From contig NZ_BMOK01000003.1 in the NCBI RefSeq assembly GCF_014647035.1, forward strand, positions 124,001 to 188,000: DNA of 64,000 bases, written 5' to 3'. The stretch is from Sporolactobacillus putidus. Its GTDB lineage: Bacteria; Bacillota; Bacilli; Bacillales; Sporolactobacillaceae. This document shows positions 45,889 through 55,217 of the stretch, piece by piece. Made by a program: the position numbers and the translations under genes. A model generated the notes under the pieces. That model made no database searches. It was given only the letters and a program-made list of their open reading frames with translations, and was not told where the DNA came from. Position 1 is the first letter of the stretch. The number at the start of each line of letters is the position of its first letter.

Positions 45889-47529
45889 ATGGCAGTATTA
45901 ATTGCAGGAGCCTGGCCGTACGCAAACGGAGAGCTCCATTTAGGACATTTGTCGAGCTTGCTTCCTGGAGATTGTCTTGCTCGCTATTTTCGACTGAAAG
46001 GGGAGCAGGTTCTGTATGTGTCAGGCAGCGACTGCAATGGAACACCCATTACGATTCGGGCGAAGCAGGAAAACGTTTCACCCAGGACGATTGCTGATCG
46101 TTACCACAAATCATTCAAAGCGTGTTTTGAAAGACTTGGATTTACTTACGATTGTTATACACGTACAGACACATCTTTGCATCACCAGGTTGTGCAGCAG
46201 ATTTTTAAAACACTGTATGATCATCAATTCATTTACCATCGTGAGTCGAAACAAATGTATTGTGCGCACTGCCGCCAGTTTTTACCTGATCGTTACGTTG
46301 AAGGCGAATGCCCTCATTGCGGCGCGCATGCCCGCGGCGATCAGTGTGATGCGTGCTCGACCATACTGGATCCCGCCGATCTTCTGAATCCTTCCTGTAA
46401 ACTGTGCGGCCGCACGCCTGGGCTGCGCAATGTGGACCATTTGTATTTTGCTCTCAGCCGGTTTCAATACGAAATCAGTCGGCTGCTCACCAGAGCGGAG
46501 AACACCCGGGCTTGGCGTGACAACGCCATCCAACTGACCAGACGTTATTTGGACGAGGGTCTGCAAGATCGGGCGGTGACAAGGGACTTGCCCATCGGGG
46601 TACCTGTCCCGATCAAGGGATTTGAAGATAAAAAAGTATATGTCTGGATCGAAGCGGTGTCCGGTTATTATTCAGCGAGCAAACAGTGGGAGCAGGAGAC
46701 GGGCCGTGATGCGTCTATATTTTGGAATGAACAAACCGTGTCTTACTATGTTCAAGGAAAGGATAACGTGCCGTTTCACACGATCATCTGGCCGGCCATA
46801 CTTCTGGGCATTGGGAAAAAAGCACTCCCGACACATCTTGTCTCTAATGAATATGTGACGCTGGAGCGAAAGAAGCTGTCGACAAGCCGCAACTGGGCGG
46901 TCTGGGTTCCCGATATTCTCGCCCGTTACGATCCGGACAGCATTCGCTACTTTATGCTGATTAACGCTCCGGAATCACGTGATGCGGACTTTTCATGGCG
47001 TTCATTCATCGAAAGCCACAATGGTGAACTACTTGGAGCGTATGGAAACTTTGTTAACCGAACATTGAAATTTATTGAGAAACTCTCCGACTTTCAAGTG
47101 GATGACAGCGGCATCGATCCCGGCATTCGTCAGAGAATTGATGATTTGTACAATGAAACCGGACGTTTAATTGAAGCGGCGCATATGAAAACTGCCCTCA
47201 CAAATCTTTTTGCATTTATTCGCCGGATGAATAAATTTTTTGATGAAAAGCAGCCTTGGCGTGCCGTACGTGAGGATAAATCCTCCGCCTACGGAACATT
47301 AAATACTTGCCTGTACAGTCTGGCCAATCTGGCACAACTGCTGTCGCCATTTCTCCCTTTTTCCAGCAAAAAGCTGGGTAAAAGTCTTCATATGGGACCA
47401 TTTAATTGGAAGCCAGTGGTCTGTCCCGCAAGTCTTCCGGAGACGATGGCGCCGCTATTCGACCCAATAGACGCTAAGCAAATTGAAGAAGAAGTTGAGC
47501 GTTTGAACGAACAATCAATAAAAAAGTGA
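45889..47529 (+). CDS. metG: Methionyl-tRNA synthetase, short form without C-terminal tRNA-binding domain
   Basis: A 546-residue class-I synthetase. HIGH appears as HLGH in [10 protein letters not shown], and the KMSKS loop reads KLSTS. Four CxxC knuckles (CAHC, CPHC, CDAC, CKLC, about residues 125-175) give the two-zinc insert. The usual Bacillus MetS is about 660 residues with a C-terminal EMAP-like dimerisation domain and one pair of knuckles. This protein lacks that domain and looks like the second MetRS (MetRS2) class, known to resist some natural MetRS inhibitors. Start at ATG 45889, since GGAGGA is too close to the ATG at 45883. T-box controlled. Confidence 0.92.
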   Translation: MAVLIAGAWPYANGELHLGHLSSLLPGDCLARYFRLKGEQVLYVSGSDCNGTPITIRAKQENVSPRTIADRYHKSFKACFERLGFTYDCYTRTDTSLHHQVVQQIFKTLYDHQFIYHRESKQMYCAHCRQFLPDRYVEGECPHCGAHARGDQCDACSTILDPADLLNPSCKLCGRTPGLRNVDHLYFALSRFQYEISRLLTRAENTRAWRDNAIQLTRRYLDEGLQDRAVTRDLPIGVPVPIKGFEDKKVYVWIEAVSGYYSASKQWEQETGRDASIFWNEQTVSYYVQGKDNVPFHTIIWPAILLGIGKKALPTHLVSNEYVTLERKKLSTSRNWAVWVPDILARYDPDSIRYFMLINAPESRDADFSWRSFIESHNGELLGAYGNFVNRTLKFIEKLSDFQVDDSGIDPGIRQRIDDLYNETGRLIEAAHMKTALTNLFAFIRRMNKFFDEKQPWRAVREDKSSAYGTLNTCLYSLANLAQLLSPFLPFSSKKLGKSLHMGPFNWKPVVCPASLPETMAPLFDPIDAKQIEEEVERLNEQSIKK

Positions 47530-47835
47530 AACCTTAAGCACGCGACTATTTAGAGTCTGGATATCGGAAAGCCACCATTATGGATACACTTTGGAGCGAT
47601 TTCAGTATTCTTCGGAGTGCTTTTTTTTACCTACTTAACTGCTTTTTAAAAGAATAGCCACGCTGGATAAAGAGTTTTCAGCTCTTTTGTGCTAACCCTT
47701 TCATCATCAAAAAAGACCAGGCTGCTTCCGATTTTTTCTTCTTAATCATCTTATAAATTTAATCCTTTTTTACAATATTACACGCATTTTTGCTAATCTA
47801 TGCAATCGCCTGATGAGATTCGTGTCTTCACTGAT
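47530..47835 (+). other. Gap between metG and htpG promoter
   Basis: About 300 bases without a gene. AAGCAC at 47535 and GTGCTTTTTTTT near 47618 could form a long-range terminator for metG, but the stem is short. Confidence 0.35.
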
Positions 47836-47864
47836 TTGACAAATCCGTTGTAATGAGATATAAA
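47836..47864 (+). promoter_or_regulatory. Sigma-A promoter of htpG
   Basis: TTGACA (47836-47841), 17 bases, TATAAA (47859-47864). The CIRCE operator starts 7 bases after the -10 box. Confidence 0.9.
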
Positions 47865-47871
47865 AATATTG

Positions 47872-47898
47872 TTAGCACTCACATTGTTCGAGTGCTAA
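47872..47898 (+). promoter_or_regulatory. CIRCE operator (HrcA site)
   Basis: A perfect TTAGCACTC-N9-GAGTGCTAA at the transcription start of htpG. HrcA repressor binding here would be relieved by heat or unfolded protein load on GroEL. Confidence 0.97.
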
Positions 47899-47963
47899 TC
47901 TTAGTCTGCGAATTGTACAAAAGTTACATAAAAGATAAGATATTATTGAAGGAGGAGATTTTC

Positions 47964-49847
47964 TTGGCAACGAAGGCATTTAAAGCGGAATCGAAAAAGC
48001 TGCTGGATATGATGATTCATTCGATTTATTCGCAGAAAGAGATTTTTTTAAGAGAAATCATCTCGAACGCAAGTGACGCGATCGATAAAATCTATTACAA
48101 GGCGCTGACTGATGATTCACTGAACTTTGAAAAAGACAGCTATTATATCCACATTACACCGGATAAAGATAATCGGACGCTAACGGTTTCCGATACCGGG
48201 ATCGGCATGACTGAGGAAGAATTGGAGAACAATCTCGGGACTATTGCACAGAGCGGTTCATTAACTTTCAAGAATGATAATGAAGCAAAAGACGGGCATG
48301 ATATTATCGGCCAGTTTGGTGTCGGATTCTACTCATCATTTATGGTAGCTGACGTCGTGACCGTGATCACTAAAGCGCTCGGCAGCGATCAGGCGTATAA
48401 GTGGGAATCCAAAGGCGCGGATGGCTATTCCATTGAACCTTGTGAAAAAGATACTGTTGGAACGGACATCATCCTGAAGTTAAAAGAAAATACCGAAGAC
48501 GAAAATTATGACGAGTTCCTTGAGGAATATCGCCTGAGGTCCATTATCAAGAAATATTCCGATTTTATCCGCTATCCGATCAAGATGGAAGTTACGGAGA
48601 GCAGGCCGAAGAAAGACAACGACAAGGAATTCGAGGAAGTTAAAGAAGAACAAACGATCAACAGCATGGTGCCGATCTGGCGCAAGAATAAAAATGAACT
48701 TAAAGATGAAGATTACGAGAATTTCTATAACGAAAAGCATTACGGTTATGACAAGCCGCTTAAATATATCAATATTCAGGCTGACGGAGTTGTCCGTTAT
48801 CATGCAATTCTCTATATTCCCGAAAATATTCCGTTCGATTATTATTCAAAGGAATATGAAAAGGGTCTGGAGTTGTATTCGAACGGTGTGCTGATCATGG
48901 AGAAATGCGCGGATCTCCTGCCCGACTATTTCAGCTTTGTGAAAGGGCTGGTTGATTCGGAAGACCTGTCTCTGAACATTTCAAGAGAAATCCTTCAGCA
49001 GGATAAGCAGCTGCAGCTGATCGCTAAAAACATCAAGCATAAAATCCAGAAAGAGCTGGAAAAGCTGCTGAAAGAAGATCGCGAGAAGTATGAAACCTTC
49101 TATAAATCTTTCGGCCGTCAGCTGAAGTACGGTGTGTATATGGATTACGGCAGCAACAAAGAAGACCTGCAGGATCTGCTGATGTTCTATTCGTCAAAGG
49201 AAAAGAAAATGGTCACTCTGAACGAATATGTGTCGCGCATGCCTGAGGAACAGAAATATATTTACTATGCTGTGGGCGAGTCGAACGAGAAAATCGCGAG
49301 GCTGCCGCAGACGGAGCTAGTAGCGGACAAAGGTTACGAAATTCTCTACTTCACTGATGATGTCGATGAATTCTCAATCAAGATGCTGATCTCCTACAAA
49401 GAAAAATCATTCAAATCCGTATCCAGCAGCGATCTCGGTATCGAGGACGATAAAGACAAAAAGCAGGATGAAGCGGAAGAGAAAGAAGATAGAGCACTGT
49501 TCGATAAGATGAAAGACGTGCTGTCGGATCAGGTGAAAGGTGTCCGCGCTTCCAAACGTCTGAAAACCCATCCGGTCTGCTTCGCGACCGAAGGCGAAGT
49601 CTCCATTGAGATGGAAAAAGTGCTCAATGCCATGCCGAACAACGAAAATGTGAAAGCGGACAAGATTCTTGAAATCAACACACATCATGACGTTTTCAAA
49701 GCCCTTAAAGCGGCCTATACATTGGATGACAAAGAAAAATTCAATCTGTACACAAATCTGCTGTACAATCAGGCGCTTCTTGTTGAAGGCCTGCCGGTTC
49801 AGGATCCGGTGGCCTTCACAAATGACATCTGCAAACTGATGGCTTAA
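47964..49847 (+). CDS. htpG: Molecular chaperone HtpG (Hsp90)
   Basis: A 627-residue Hsp90. [22 protein letters not shown] and [16 protein letters not shown] form the GHKL ATP site. The linker rich in Asp/Lys/Glu near residue 495 and the C-terminal dimer domain are present. The TTG start at 47964 is set by GGAGGAG 6 bases upstream and the conserved start A-T-K-A-F-K-A-E; 37 further upstream codons overlap CIRCE and are not coding. In B. subtilis htpG is not in the HrcA regulon, so CIRCE control here is a notable difference. Confidence 0.95.
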   Translation: MATKAFKAESKKLLDMMIHSIYSQKEIFLREIISNASDAIDKIYYKALTDDSLNFEKDSYYIHITPDKDNRTLTVSDTGIGMTEEELENNLGTIAQSGSLTFKNDNEAKDGHDIIGQFGVGFYSSFMVADVVTVITKALGSDQAYKWESKGADGYSIEPCEKDTVGTDIILKLKENTEDENYDEFLEEYRLRSIIKKYSDFIRYPIKMEVTESRPKKDNDKEFEEVKEEQTINSMVPIWRKNKNELKDEDYENFYNEKHYGYDKPLKYINIQADGVVRYHAILYIPENIPFDYYSKEYEKGLELYSNGVLIMEKCADLLPDYFSFVKGLVDSEDLSLNISREILQQDKQLQLIAKNIKHKIQKELEKLLKEDREKYETFYKSFGRQLKYGVYMDYGSNKEDLQDLLMFYSSKEKKMVTLNEYVSRMPEEQKYIYYAVGESNEKIARLPQTELVADKGYEILYFTDDVDEFSIKMLISYKEKSFKSVSSSDLGIEDDKDKKQDEAEEKEDRALFDKMKDVLSDQVKGVRASKRLKTHPVCFATEGEVSIEMEKVLNAMPNNENVKADKILEINTHHDVFKALKAAYTLDDKEKFNLYTNLLYNQALLVEGLPVQDPVAFTNDICKLMA

Positions 49848-49853
49848 ATCATT

Positions 49854-49899
49854 AAAGCAAAGACCCCGCCCATTTACAAAGGGGCGGGGTCTTTGCTTT
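49854..49899 (+). terminator. Strong terminator after htpG
   Basis: AAAGCAAAGACCCCGCCC pairs with GGGGCGGGGTCTTTGCTTT. Confidence 0.92.
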
Positions 49900-49900
49900 A

Positions 49901-49940
49901 AAAAAAGGAGGAATCCATCACCGGAGTTCCTCCTTTTTTT
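49901..49940 (+). terminator. Second tandem hairpin after htpG
   Basis: AAAAAAGGAGGAA pairs with TTCCTCCTTTTTT directly behind the first terminator. The rest of the gap to 50200 (about 260 bases) shows no gene. Confidence 0.75.
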
Positions 49941-50200
49941 CAACTTCGGTTAGACCGGTAAGGTCGATTGACAACACGAGCACGGTGAAACTTTGCATGA
50001 CTTGACATAGCCCGAAAAAAAACGGTTAATGAGAGAGGAAGCAACCGGATTCGGAGTGATGTCTTGCGCTTATCCCCGTCTCATTGACTGATAGTTAACC
50101 TGTTTTCAACAATAAAACGCTTGCCTGGAATTAAATGGTAACGCCCAGAAATTAAAAAGAAACGGCATAAAACAGAACAGAATAAACGGAGAGACACGAG

Positions 50201-50884
50201 TTGAAAAAATACCAAACCTTATTATTTGATGTCGATGATACCCTGTTAGACTTCGGGGCAGCAGAAAACCAAGCGTTGAAGCTGCTTTTCGCGAGTCAAA
50301 AAATCCCCTTAACTTCAGATATCGAAGCTCGATACAAAAAATTAAATCAAGATCTCTGGAGATCCTATGAAGAAGGGAAAATGGATCGGGATGAGGTCGT
50401 CTATACACGCTTTTCACGTTTGTTCAACGCATACGGTCAAGAGGTTGACGGGGTTTTAATGGAAAAGAACTATCGCCGCTATTTAGAAAAGGGACACCAG
50501 CTCATTCAAGGGGCCCTCGAATTGATTACAAATCTGCAAAATCATTATGACTTATATATCGTCACGAATGGTGTTTCTGAAACTCAGGAGAGACGCTTGC
50601 GTGATTCGGGTTTATTTCCACTATTTAAGGATATTTTTGTTTCAGAGGCCACTGGCTTTCAAAAGCCGATGAAGGAATATTTCGATTATGTTTTTGCACG
50701 AATCCCTGGTTTTTCTGCTGATCAAGGACTGGTTATCGGGGACTCTATCAGTTCGGATATTAAAGGCGGGCAGCTCGCTGGACTGGACACATGCTGGTTC
50801 AACCCCGGAATGATCCCCAATAACACTGAATTTGTTCCAACTCACCAAATACGTCAGCTTGATGAACTGTATCGGATTTTGTAA
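50201..50884 (+). CDS. HAD-family noncanonical pyrimidine nucleotidase (YjjG/YfnB-like)
   Basis: A 227-residue HAD phosphatase. LLFDVDDTLLDFG holds the nucleophile Asp, VTNGVSETQERRL is motif II, the Lys is in FQKPMKEYFDYVF, and VIGDSISSDIKGGQLAGLDT is motif IV. The YjjG group dephosphorylates pyrimidine nucleoside monophosphates, including damaged ones. TTG start with CGGAGAG upstream. Confidence 0.9.
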   Translation: MKKYQTLLFDVDDTLLDFGAAENQALKLLFASQKIPLTSDIEARYKKLNQDLWRSYEEGKMDRDEVVYTRFSRLFNAYGQEVDGVLMEKNYRRYLEKGHQLIQGALELITNLQNHYDLYIVTNGVSETQERRLRDSGLFPLFKDIFVSEATGFQKPMKEYFDYVFARIPGFSADQGLVIGDSISSDIKGGQLAGLDTCWFNPGMIPNNTEFVPTHQIRQLDELYRIL

Positions 50885-50909
50885 AGGAGCAGTGATTCAG
50901 TTCAACAGT

Positions 50910-51548
50910 TTATTTTACAGGTCTGACAGCTAATTTTCTTAAAACGGTTCCAAACAGCAAATCGTTTTCTTCGATTCTCAATCCCGCGAGTTGAATATTG
51001 TCCAGTGTTCTCCGGTTAATATTGGCACCCCATAGTTTGACCGCCAGTGGATTTAGGATGTCCATAATCGAACCGGCAATCCGGTTTTCGCTGCGCATAT
51101 GTTCCAGCATCAGGATTTTGCCGTCCGGTTTACAGACACGGCCGAGTTCGTGAAACCCTCTAACAGGATCAGGGACAGAGCAGAACACACAGGTCGACAC
51201 AATGAAGTCGAAGGAGTGATCTGGAAAATTCAGATCCTGTGCATCCATTTCCATCAGGCGGATATGGCTCTCGGCATGCAGTTGGTGCAATCTCGTCCGC
51301 GCTTTTTCAAGCATGCCTCGGCTGAAATCGATGCCGGTCACCTGCACGTCATTCGAATAAAACGGCAGGTTGGCACCCGTTCCCACGCCGACTTCCAGCA
51401 CATTTCCGCTCAAAGAAGACAGCAGATCCTTACGCCATTCACTTTTAATCATTCGATCCATCAAATTATAGATTCCTGACACCCGATCATAACGCTTTTG
51501 AATAATCTTATTCAGATCGCTCAATGGACGATTTGCCTCCTGCAGCAT
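50910..51548 (-). CDS. Class I SAM-dependent methyltransferase (UbiE-like)
   Basis: A 212-residue methyltransferase. VLEVGVGTGANLPFY is motif I, VTGIDFSRGMLEKAR motif post-I, and FDFIVSTCVFCSVPDP and GRVCKPDGKILMLEHMRS complete the fold. It resembles quinone- and phospholipid-type methyltransferases. ATG 51548 with CGGAG six bases before it; the upstream GTG is ignored. Substrate unknown. Confidence 0.85.
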   Translation of the reverse strand: MLQEANRPLSDLNKIIQKRYDRVSGIYNLMDRMIKSEWRKDLLSSLSGNVLEVGVGTGANLPFYSNDVQVTGIDFSRGMLEKARTRLHQLHAESHIRLMEMDAQDLNFPDHSFDFIVSTCVFCSVPDPVRGFHELGRVCKPDGKILMLEHMRSENRIAGSIMDILNPLAVKLWGANINRRTLDNIQLAGLRIEENDLLFGTVLRKLAVRPVK

Positions 51549-51736
51549 ATTTCTCCGGGTTCTCACGTGTACGGAGAACGATTAATTACTTTTATCATAG
51601 CTGAAAGCAGTCAAGAGGGAAACTGTTGTAAAAGAATACTGAGATTAAAAATCGAACCCGTCAATGTCTTAAATTGGCGGTATTTTGATATTTATGACTG
51701 GAGTTGGTCATTATAACCGTGAAGGAGCTGACTTCG

Positions 51737-51940
51737 ATGTCAAAGACAAACGATGAGATCATTACTGAATTAGGCACTGAGGCTGTGCTGAATTATGAAC
51801 GGATTACCGCGTTGTTCTATTTATTGATGGATAAAGGAATAATCAGTCAGGAAGAGTTTGATGAAAAGTTTAAGAAGATACACAGAAATTTTGCAGATCA
51901 CATCAAAACAATACTCGGTGACGATGTTGAAATCGAGTAA
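51737..51940 (+). CDS. Small acidic helical protein (hypothetical)
   Basis: A 67-residue protein, MSKTNDEIITELGTEAVLNY at its start, mostly alpha-helical and acidic, without cysteines or signal. AAGGAG lies about 9 bases before the ATG. I do not recognise a family. The pattern EFDEKFKKIHRNFADHIK suggests a helical hairpin. Confidence 0.65.
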   Translation: MSKTNDEIITELGTEAVLNYERITALFYLLMDKGIISQEEFDEKFKKIHRNFADHIKTILGDDVEIE

Positions 51941-52372
51941 TATAATTGCAGTTCTTTTAGAAAAATAGGTCAGTAATACTTCTAAAACAATTGATTCAGA
52001 AACTGAATGAGCGTTCAGATAGCTTATTTAACCCTCCATTCGAGGAATACACATGGATCATATTTAGGATAAAAGTCCCTTCTTTTTCGTGCTTGTTTTT
52101 GTCAAAATCAGTTGAATATACGCACCAAGTTTTATCGCCAGCTTGGCAGGTGGGCGCAGAAAAGATAAAAGCTTTTGAAAAATTGCTTGTCAATTTTGTG
52201 TTGATTGAGGAATAGGGTTAATCTGACAAAACCTGATGTTTGGGAAGGCTGCATTAGCATATTATGTCGATTTATTTTTTGGGAAAATTGCCAATTATTT
52301 ATTGATTAATTTTGTAAGAATAATAGACTAAATATTGTATCATGCCATAATCATCTAAAGGAGGGGTATTCC
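51941..52372. other. Gene-poor stretch before DUF805 gene
   Basis: A 432-base AT-rich stretch. A 74-codon plus-strand frame at 51991 lacks a ribosome site and family features. AAAGGAGGGG at the end belongs to the next gene. Confidence 0.4.
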
Positions 52373-52723
52373 ATGCATTGGTATCTTGATGTTATCAAGA
52401 ACTATGTCGGCTTTAGCGGTAGGGCGACACGGACTGAATTCTGGGTGTTCACACTGATTAATGTTATTGTGTCATATGTTGCAATACAGCTTGATTATTT
52501 GCTCGGGAGCGGGAAGCTGATCTATTATTTGTATACGTTAGCTGTTTTTCTGCCTTCTCTCGCGGTGTCAATACGGCGGCTTCACGATATCGGCCGGACG
52601 GGGTGGTGGATACTTCTCGCACTGATTCCTATCCTCGGATGGATTGTTCTGCTGATTTATGATTGCACAGATAGCCAGGACAAAGAGAACGTTTATGGCC
52701 CTTATCCAAAAGCGAGTGTGTAA
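52373..52723 (+). CDS. DUF805 inner-membrane protein
   Basis: A 116-residue membrane protein with about four helices. GFSGRATRTEFWVFTL and SIRRLHDIGRTGWWIL are the DUF805 (YhaH/YiaH) hallmarks. Function of the family is not established. AAAGGAGGGG precedes the ATG; a separate gene. Confidence 0.9.
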   Translation: MHWYLDVIKNYVGFSGRATRTEFWVFTLINVIVSYVAIQLDYLLGSGKLIYYLYTLAVFLPSLAVSIRRLHDIGRTGWWILLALIPILGWIVLLIYDCTDSQDKENVYGPYPKASV

Positions 52724-53274
52724 GGAACTCATTAAAACATTACAGGCATATGCCTATGGATGCTTTTCAAAAATCAGGAATTAGGTCTTCTTAAATGCGT
52801 TATTCTTTGGACCGCAATAATAGGACCTTATCGTCGACATTCAGGCTATAGTGAATCATATCGTTCAGATGAAATTATTTGGTTGTTCCCATTTATTACA
52901 GATGCACATAAAAATCCCGAAACGGTTGTTTTGCCGTTCCGGGATTTTGTATTTTTTATATACATCACTAAAATAAGAAGTCATTTTTGAGGTTTCAAGG
53001 TAACCGGCGTGCGTCTTCATATATCTCTCCAGCCTGAATTTACCGTCAGCGCCGCCGATTCGTTTTAATCTTCTGCCCCTCTGCACAATAGCAAAAATTT
53101 TCTGAAATAATCTCTGCTCGATCGCTAAAACCAAAACAGCTTCAATAAAATAGCAGCTTTTTGCCAATCGGGCAGATGAGGCCTTGTTCTGCAGAGAATT
53201 TGTTTTTTTTAAGCAGTACAATGAACTAACTTTTTTCATACGTTAATATTATGTTCTGTAAAGAGGGTGAGAAG
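52724..53274. other. Gene-poor stretch ahead of spermidine-synthase-like gene
   Basis: About 550 bases with no gene I can support. A bidirectional hairpin (52911-52948) lies in it. A 124-codon minus-strand frame (52865-53239) runs through the hairpin and shows no family motif; it might be an old remnant. The promoter of the gene at 53275 should be near 53200-53250. Confidence 0.4.
52911..52948. terminator. Bidirectional hairpin terminator
   Basis: AAAATCCCGAAACGG pairs with CCGTTCCGGGATTTT (mismatches near the loop), flanked by A and T tracts. It lies at the entry of the amidoligase/phosphonate region. Confidence 0.75.
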
Positions 53275-54159
53275 ATGGGGGATCGTAATTCGCTTTTTTG
53301 TTATAGAAAAGATGATGACGGTCTGTGGATATGGAATTATGTAGTCAATGCCAAGTTAAAAGTCGGATATAAAGTCCAGTCTTTATTGCATTATGAAGAA
53401 TCAGAGTACCAGCAAATCGGAATCGTCGATACCAAAGGCTTTGGGAGAATGCTTGTTCTTGATGGATTCCCGCAAGTATCAACATTGGATGGTTTTATCT
53501 ATAATGAAATGATTAGCCACGTTCCGATTGTTACCCATCCGAATCCGAAGAAAGTAGCGATGATTGGAGGGGGGGACTGCGGTCATGCACGAGAAGCCAT
53601 AAAATATGCGGGAATAGAACAAATAGATGTGGTGGAAATTGATAAACGGGTCACGGCAGTATGCCGAAAATGGTTAACACCCGGATCTGCCCTTGAAACA
53701 GATAAAAGAGTGCAAATAATCCATCGTGATGGCTTGGATTGGATTCGGGAAAATAAAGGAAATTATGATGTCCTGATGATTGACCGGCCCGACCCAATCG
53801 GACCCGGGAAAAAATTATACCAGCAGGAATTCTACCAGTATGTCTATGATTGCCTTACGGAAGAAGGAGTCGTTGCCTTTCAGTCAGGATCACCTTATTA
53901 TAATACCTCAATTCTAAGACGGACTGTACACAACTTGCAGAAGCTGTTTCCGATTGTACGCACTTATTTGGTTTCTATTCCGGTTTTTCCATGCGGTATT
54001 TGGAGCTTTACCCTTGCCTCAAAGAAGTGGGATCCGCTTCAGGCAGACTTCAGCAGATTAAAACAGGACGATACCAAATACATTACACCGGAAGTGATTT
54101 CAGCCTCGTTTGTTTTACCAAAATATGTTAAAGAAATTCTTGAAGAAGAGACACCATGA
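53275..54159 (+). CDS. Divergent spermidine-synthase (PABS) homologue
   Basis: A 294-residue aminopropyltransferase-fold protein homologous to SpeE along its full length, ending in the typical GIWSFTLASKKWDPL. The SAM-site motif reads MIGGGDCGHARE, whereas SpeE has GGGDGG. The catalytic DSTDP reads DRPDPIGPG: both Asp residues are kept but Ser-Thr is Arg-Pro. AFQSGSPYY replaces the usual Q-S/T-x-S/N-P-W gate. The chemistry is therefore probably transfer to or from a different amine, or a different decarboxylated nucleotide. No speD or agmatinase gene is nearby. ATG 53275 with AGAGGGTGAGAAG. It is the first gene entering the cluster of amide ligases and phosphonate enzymes; participation is inferred from position. 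Confidence 0.85.
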   Translation: MGDRNSLFCYRKDDDGLWIWNYVVNAKLKVGYKVQSLLHYEESEYQQIGIVDTKGFGRMLVLDGFPQVSTLDGFIYNEMISHVPIVTHPNPKKVAMIGGGDCGHAREAIKYAGIEQIDVVEIDKRVTAVCRKWLTPGSALETDKRVQIIHRDGLDWIRENKGNYDVLMIDRPDPIGPGKKLYQQEFYQYVYDCLTEEGVVAFQSGSPYYNTSILRRTVHNLQKLFPIVRTYLVSIPVFPCGIWSFTLASKKWDPLQADFSRLKQDDTKYITPEVISASFVLPKYVKEILEEETP

Positions 54160-54221
54160 CATCATCCGGATTTTTCGATGAAAGATGTCTCGTCGATGAG
54201 CGAGCTAAAGAGAAACTCATT

Positions 54222-54917
54222 CTACGGTTCAAACGCGACAAACCTGGTTTGAAAATCTGAAATGACTTCCGAAAATAAATCGATCATTTGGAGTAAATGC
54301 TTTCTGCGCATCGTCTGAGATAACTCAATCTGAAAAGTATGAAAGTGATTTCCGTAGCCTGGATAGCCATTTTCATCCCCGAGTCTATGATAACCAATCG
54401 ATTTGTCGCCAATAAATTTTTGATCCCATACAACTTTTATTTCAGGCGAAATTTGTTTCGCTTTCTTCGATAATAGGTTAGCAAGCCACATTTTGACTGC
54501 AGGTGAACACGAATCTCCTTTGAGCGTTCCGATCTCCATCGCAAACGGACCGTAATGAATATCCTTCATGCCGTGAAAAGATAAATGGAGATAAGGTTTC
54601 ATTAACCGGGTTTTGGAAGGATCCAGGAGATGTAAGAAATCAAGAATATCCTGGATGGTTTTTCTATATTCTTTTATCCCTTCATCATTGTGTTTATTAG
54701 GGTGTTTATTAGGGCTTCTATTTAAGTCACATTCTGTTCTCGAAACGATACTGACGATTCCTGCACATCCGGTTTTTACAATTAATTGTTCCACAATTTT
54801 ATCAGTAAATTTATCTGCGGAAGGCGGCATCGCATGTAAGGCTTCGACATGACCGGATATGAATCCTTTACCCTTATTATATTTTAAGAAATTCTGCTGA
54901 ATAAATGGTAGTGGCAT
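54222..54917 (-). CDS. N-formylglutamate amidohydrolase-like protein
   Basis: A 231-residue protein of the FGase superfamily (zinc-dependent, related to carboxypeptidase-type folds). Signatures: GHVEALHAMPPSADKFTD near the start, IVSRTECDLNRSPN (compare S-R-x-x-x-D-L-N-R), and LHLSFHGM, which supply candidate metal ligands. It might cleave a gamma-glutamyl or N-acyl amide. It is convergent to the spermidine-synthase-like gene and divergent from the ligase gene. An AAGGAG site precedes the ATG. Substrate unknown; a recycling or editing role for a product of the neighbouring ligases is an inference. Confidence 0.7.
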   Translation of the reverse strand: MPLPFIQQNFLKYNKGKGFISGHVEALHAMPPSADKFTDKIVEQLIVKTGCAGIVSIVSRTECDLNRSPNKHPNKHNDEGIKEYRKTIQDILDFLHLLDPSKTRLMKPYLHLSFHGMKDIHYGPFAMEIGTLKGDSCSPAVKMWLANLLSKKAKQISPEIKVVWDQKFIGDKSIGYHRLGDENGYPGYGNHFHTFQIELSQTMRRKHLLQMIDLFSEVISDFQTRFVAFEP

Positions 54918-54965
54918 AGATCTGCTCCTTTTAAAAGTAGTGTTTCATTTTTATAAATATGCTTC

Positions 54966-55067
54966 ATGCGCTCGCTTGCCGCGGGCGCATCGCGAACCTC
55001 CTCGAACAGGCTGGGGGCTGCGGAGTCTCGCCGGCACGCTGTTCCCGCAGGCGTCTCGCGCATTGCA
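54966..55067. repeat. GC-rich interspersed repeat-like element
   Basis: About 100 bases clearly richer in G+C than the AT-rich flanks. It contains GCGCTCGCTTGCCGCGGGCG, GGAGTCTCGCCGGCACGC and TTCCCGCAGGCGTCTCGCGC. Blocks such as CCGCGGG, TCCCGCAGG and GTCTCGC resemble a palindromic interspersed element often seen between genes in Bacillaceae. Only one copy is in the window. Confidence 0.55.
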
Positions 55068-55217
55068 TTTTCGTCGAAATAACAACATTAGATTTTGAAC
55101 ATAGCCTTTTGTTTTAAAAAATTCAATACTCGCAATCTCAGGAAATGCAAGGACTAAAGCTATTGCAGCCAGAGGAATACAAGTCTTTTTGAGATCATTT
55201 TAACTGGAGGTTTTTCT

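Noticed and set aside
51991-52215. 74-codon frame between two small genes
   Set aside because: Low-complexity AT-rich composition, no ribosome site and no recognisable motif.
52865-53239. 124-codon minus-strand frame with a basic segment
   Set aside because: It runs through a bidirectional terminator hairpin, has no convincing ribosome site, and no domain is visible; a transposase remnant was considered but no motif supports it.
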